Source of the DNA: CAWBAT01 sp963810905
GTDB taxonomy: Bacteria; Acidobacteriota; Terriglobia; Versatilivoradales; Versatilivoraceae
NCBI GenBank assembly: GCA_963810905.1
Contig: CAWEPG010000002.1
Span: 682,001-746,000 of the forward strand
Direction of reading: 5' to 3'
DNA: 64,000 bases
Below, piece after piece: positions 62,254 through 64,000 of this stretch (position 1 is its first letter; the number at the start of each line of letters is the position of its first letter). A program made the translations under genes and the position numbers. The notes under the pieces were generated by a model, which was given only the letters and a program-made list of their open reading frames with translations, was not told the DNA's origin and made no database searches.

Positions 62254-63513
62254 TAGTACATCAACTTCCGCCGCACCATATCCAGTGCAACCTGTGAAGA
62301 CCACTGCCGAATTCGCTCGCGATCCCCACCGAAGCGAAATTCGCGATGCTCCAGGCAATCTGCCATGGAAAGGGCAATGTGAACCAGTCCAACCGGCTTT
62401 TCGACTGTGGCTCCAGAAGGTCCCGCGATTCCTGTCACGCCGACACCCACGGTCGCTCCTGTCCGTTCGCGAATCCCTTCAGCTAGACCCTTAGCAATTT
62501 CCGGGCTGACGGCCCCATTCATTTCAATGAGAAGCGGGGGAACCCCTGCCAATTCAACTTTTGATTGGTTGCTGTAGCATGTGATTCCGCAAAGGAAATA
62601 CGTCGGAGCTTCCTGGAACCGACGTTATTCTCTGGGAAATTAGCCCCCCCGTGCAACTTTCGGCAACTGCAAGGGTATGGCGGCGCATCAGGAGGTAATA
62701 TCCGACGATCTGTTCTAAGCTCTCTTCACCTCGAGAAAAGATATCATCTCCCAACTCAATTTCAATTTGGTCGGCCAGTTCCATCACAATCTTTCTGGCA
62801 TCTTCTTCGGACTTGCCACGACCGGTCAAGTGAATTTGAACTTCACTCGGGTAGGTTGCCAGAACTGTCGTGACAGGGTTCTTATATTTGACGTACATTG
62901 GCGAGATTCGCTCGTCCAGCGCAGATTCGCTCAGACCTGTCACCTTAAAAACTTGAGTGAAAAGCCTTGCTCCGCCTGAGAGTTCGGCAAGTCTGGGTAA
63001 GCAAGAGGTATCGAACATGGGCTTGAGTTCGCTGGGCGGACCGGGAAGAAGGATGATTCGGCATTCTCCCTCTTCCATCCACAAGCCCGGTGCGGTTCCT
63101 GCCACATTCTCCAGAATAGTTGCCCCCACTGGAACGAGGGCCTGCCTGGCATTGATGGCAGGCATTGTCATTCCTCGAGCACGAAATCGCGCCTGGATGC
63201 GATCGAGAATTTGATCATCCAGTACCATTTGTCTCTTAAGAACTCTTGCAAAGACTTTCTTGGTAACGTCGTCCTCCGTGGGACCAAGGCCGCCAGTCGA
63301 AATGACTAGCGAAGCGCGCTTAATTGATTCTCGAACCAATTGCTCCAGATAAGCCTCATTGTCTCCGACAATGGTTTTCAGTTCGACTTCGATCCCAATC
63401 GAGTTTAATCGCTCGGTCAAGAACAGCGAGTTGGTATCGATGCAATTGGATGTCAACAACTCAGAACCAATTGCCATAATCTCTGCATTCTTAATCATTT
63501 GAGGAGGGGGCAT
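62253..63513 (-). CDS. cinA: CinA family protein (competence/damage-inducible; nicotinamide-nucleotide amidohydrolase), one frameshift
   Basis: About 420 residues after bridging one slip. The N-terminal MoCF/COG1058 domain has AEIMAIGSELLTSNCIDTNS, VISTGGLGPTEDDVTKKVF and ILLPGPPSELKPMFD. The C-terminal PncC-type amidase domain starts at HTLAVAESCTGGLISQRITS. Near 62594 (within TTTCCTTTGCGG) the frame slips; the rest (CYSNQSKVELAGVPPLLIEM, TVGVGVTGIAGPSGATVEKP) is in frame 62253-62552. COG1058 acts on ADP-ribose derivatives and PncC deamidates nicotinamide mononucleotide. First gene of the cinA-plsY-gpsA run. Confidence 0.9.
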
Positions 63514-64000
63514 TGCTTGAATGGCCGAGGTTCAAATCAAATAATGTGCCTACGATCGCCCGGTCTTATTGCCAGCAATTCTCCGAAAGCCATTGGGTAC
63601 CACTACTCCCCAATGCCGTGATCTCTGTACACGAGTACTAACTTGTCGAAGTCCGTGTTGTATCTGGCCCCGCTGTTTACGCCCGGGGTCAACGACCCCG
63701 GCCTGGAGTTCGGACATTTATAAAGCGGCAGCAGGCCGCTTCCTCCTTCGAGAGCCCCATCGGGGCGTTGGATTCTAGCCCAGGGCAGAGCGAAGGGCGA
63801 AGGCTCAGAGCGCTGGCCCTGGGCTAAAATTGTGATCGCCCTTACAGGGCACTCAGGGGAAGCAGCGGCATCCTGCCGCTGCACTTCTCGAAAAATGTCC
63901 AACCCCCACACCCGGGTCAACGACCTCTGCTACAACAATTACCGCGAATTTGTGCAACTTAGTGCTAGCGCATTGGGGTACTAACTAGGGGAGTGGCTTC
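63514..64000. repeat. Hairpin-rich dispersed intergenic repeat at window end
   Basis: No gene. Four short palindromes follow each other: CCGGGGTC/GACCCCGG (63683-63701), AAGCGGC/GCCGCTT (63723-63741), TAGCCCAGGGC/GCCCTGGGCTA (63776-63826) and GCAGCGGCA/TGCCGCTGC (63862-63882). The final GAATTTGTGCAACTTAG (63947-63963) also occurs at 40002-40018. The whole looks like a mosaic of dispersed non-coding repeats; frames across it (63569-63778 plus, 63603-63920 minus) are considered spurious. Confidence 0.6.

Noticed and set aside
63569..63920. Overlapping small frames on both strands at the window end
   Set aside because: They lie across palindromic repeats; coding appearance comes from GC-rich inverted repeats.

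Overview
This window looks like a chromosomal segment of an environmental Acidobacteriota bacterium. That placement is an inference. It rests on a TIGR02999-like ECF sigma factor directly followed by a Ser/Thr kinase with a C-terminal TolB/PD40 propeller, on several Tat-exported oxidoreductase and glycosidase-like proteins, on fragments of a secreted beta-sandwich domain of a kind I associate with this phylum, and on dispersed hairpin-rich intergenic repeats. No rRNA is present. Two tRNA genes are visible: Met(CAT) at 2352-2428 and Leu(CAG) at 9470-9556.

Layout. 1-8.7 kb is ordinary chromosome: an edge-truncated membrane protein with helical repeats, tRNA-Met, RNase R, an MFS exporter, a solo PxpA/YcsF-like protein and an alpha/beta hydrolase. 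9.5-25.8 kb is a genomic island. It starts at an intact tRNA-Leu and ends at a perfect 57-bp copy of that tRNA's 3' part (25727-25783). A truncated tyrosine recombinase lies just inside the left end, and a 20-bp motif recurs inside both ends. The island carries two minus-strand nonribosomal peptide synthetase genes. Gene 1 (17626-24581) reads A1-T-ThDP enzyme-C-A2-T. Gene 2 (10319-16887) reads acyl-ligase-T-C-A3-T-Ldh2 oxidoreductase. The two embedded enzymes, a full acetolactate-synthase-like thiamine-diphosphate enzyme between carrier and condensation domains and a malate/lactate-dehydrogenase-family reductase in place of a thioesterase, are the most unusual thing in the window. Both fusions are supported inside uninterrupted reading frames. 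However, the two genes as read contain about 20 frameshifts, so the locus is either decaying or poorly sequenced.

25.9-30.1 kb, just outside the right repeat, holds a phosphopantetheinyl transferase whose 3' part has been replaced by a PKS-like tail, coupled to a PKS gene with KS-AT-DH and no carrier domain. This looks like a collapsed polyketide locus.

30.3-34.6 kb and 41.7-51.1 kb contain sugar-acid and uronate-type catabolic functions: two Gfo/Idh/MocA oxidoreductases, an ACS-type MFS transporter, an exported alpha-glucuronidase-like protein, a mannonate-dehydratase-like TIM barrel, a sugar isomerase/epimerase and an HpcH/HpaI aldolase, together with an FGE-sulfatase domain protein and an acyl-CoA synthetase. 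35.1-41 kb holds the ECF sigma/kinase pair, a small secreted protein with a terminator-like hairpin, and a TPR protein. 51-59 kb holds a secreted CuA-like cupredoxin, a TIGR03118-like protein and a TolC-HlyD-RND tripartite efflux operon. 59.8-63.5 kb holds a CoA-pyrophosphatase-type NUDIX gene and a cinA-plsY-gpsA run. The window ends in a hairpin-rich dispersed repeat.

Single frameshifts also occur in several housekeeping-type genes outside the island, at least one in a G homopolymer. Part of the frame disruption may therefore be sequence error.
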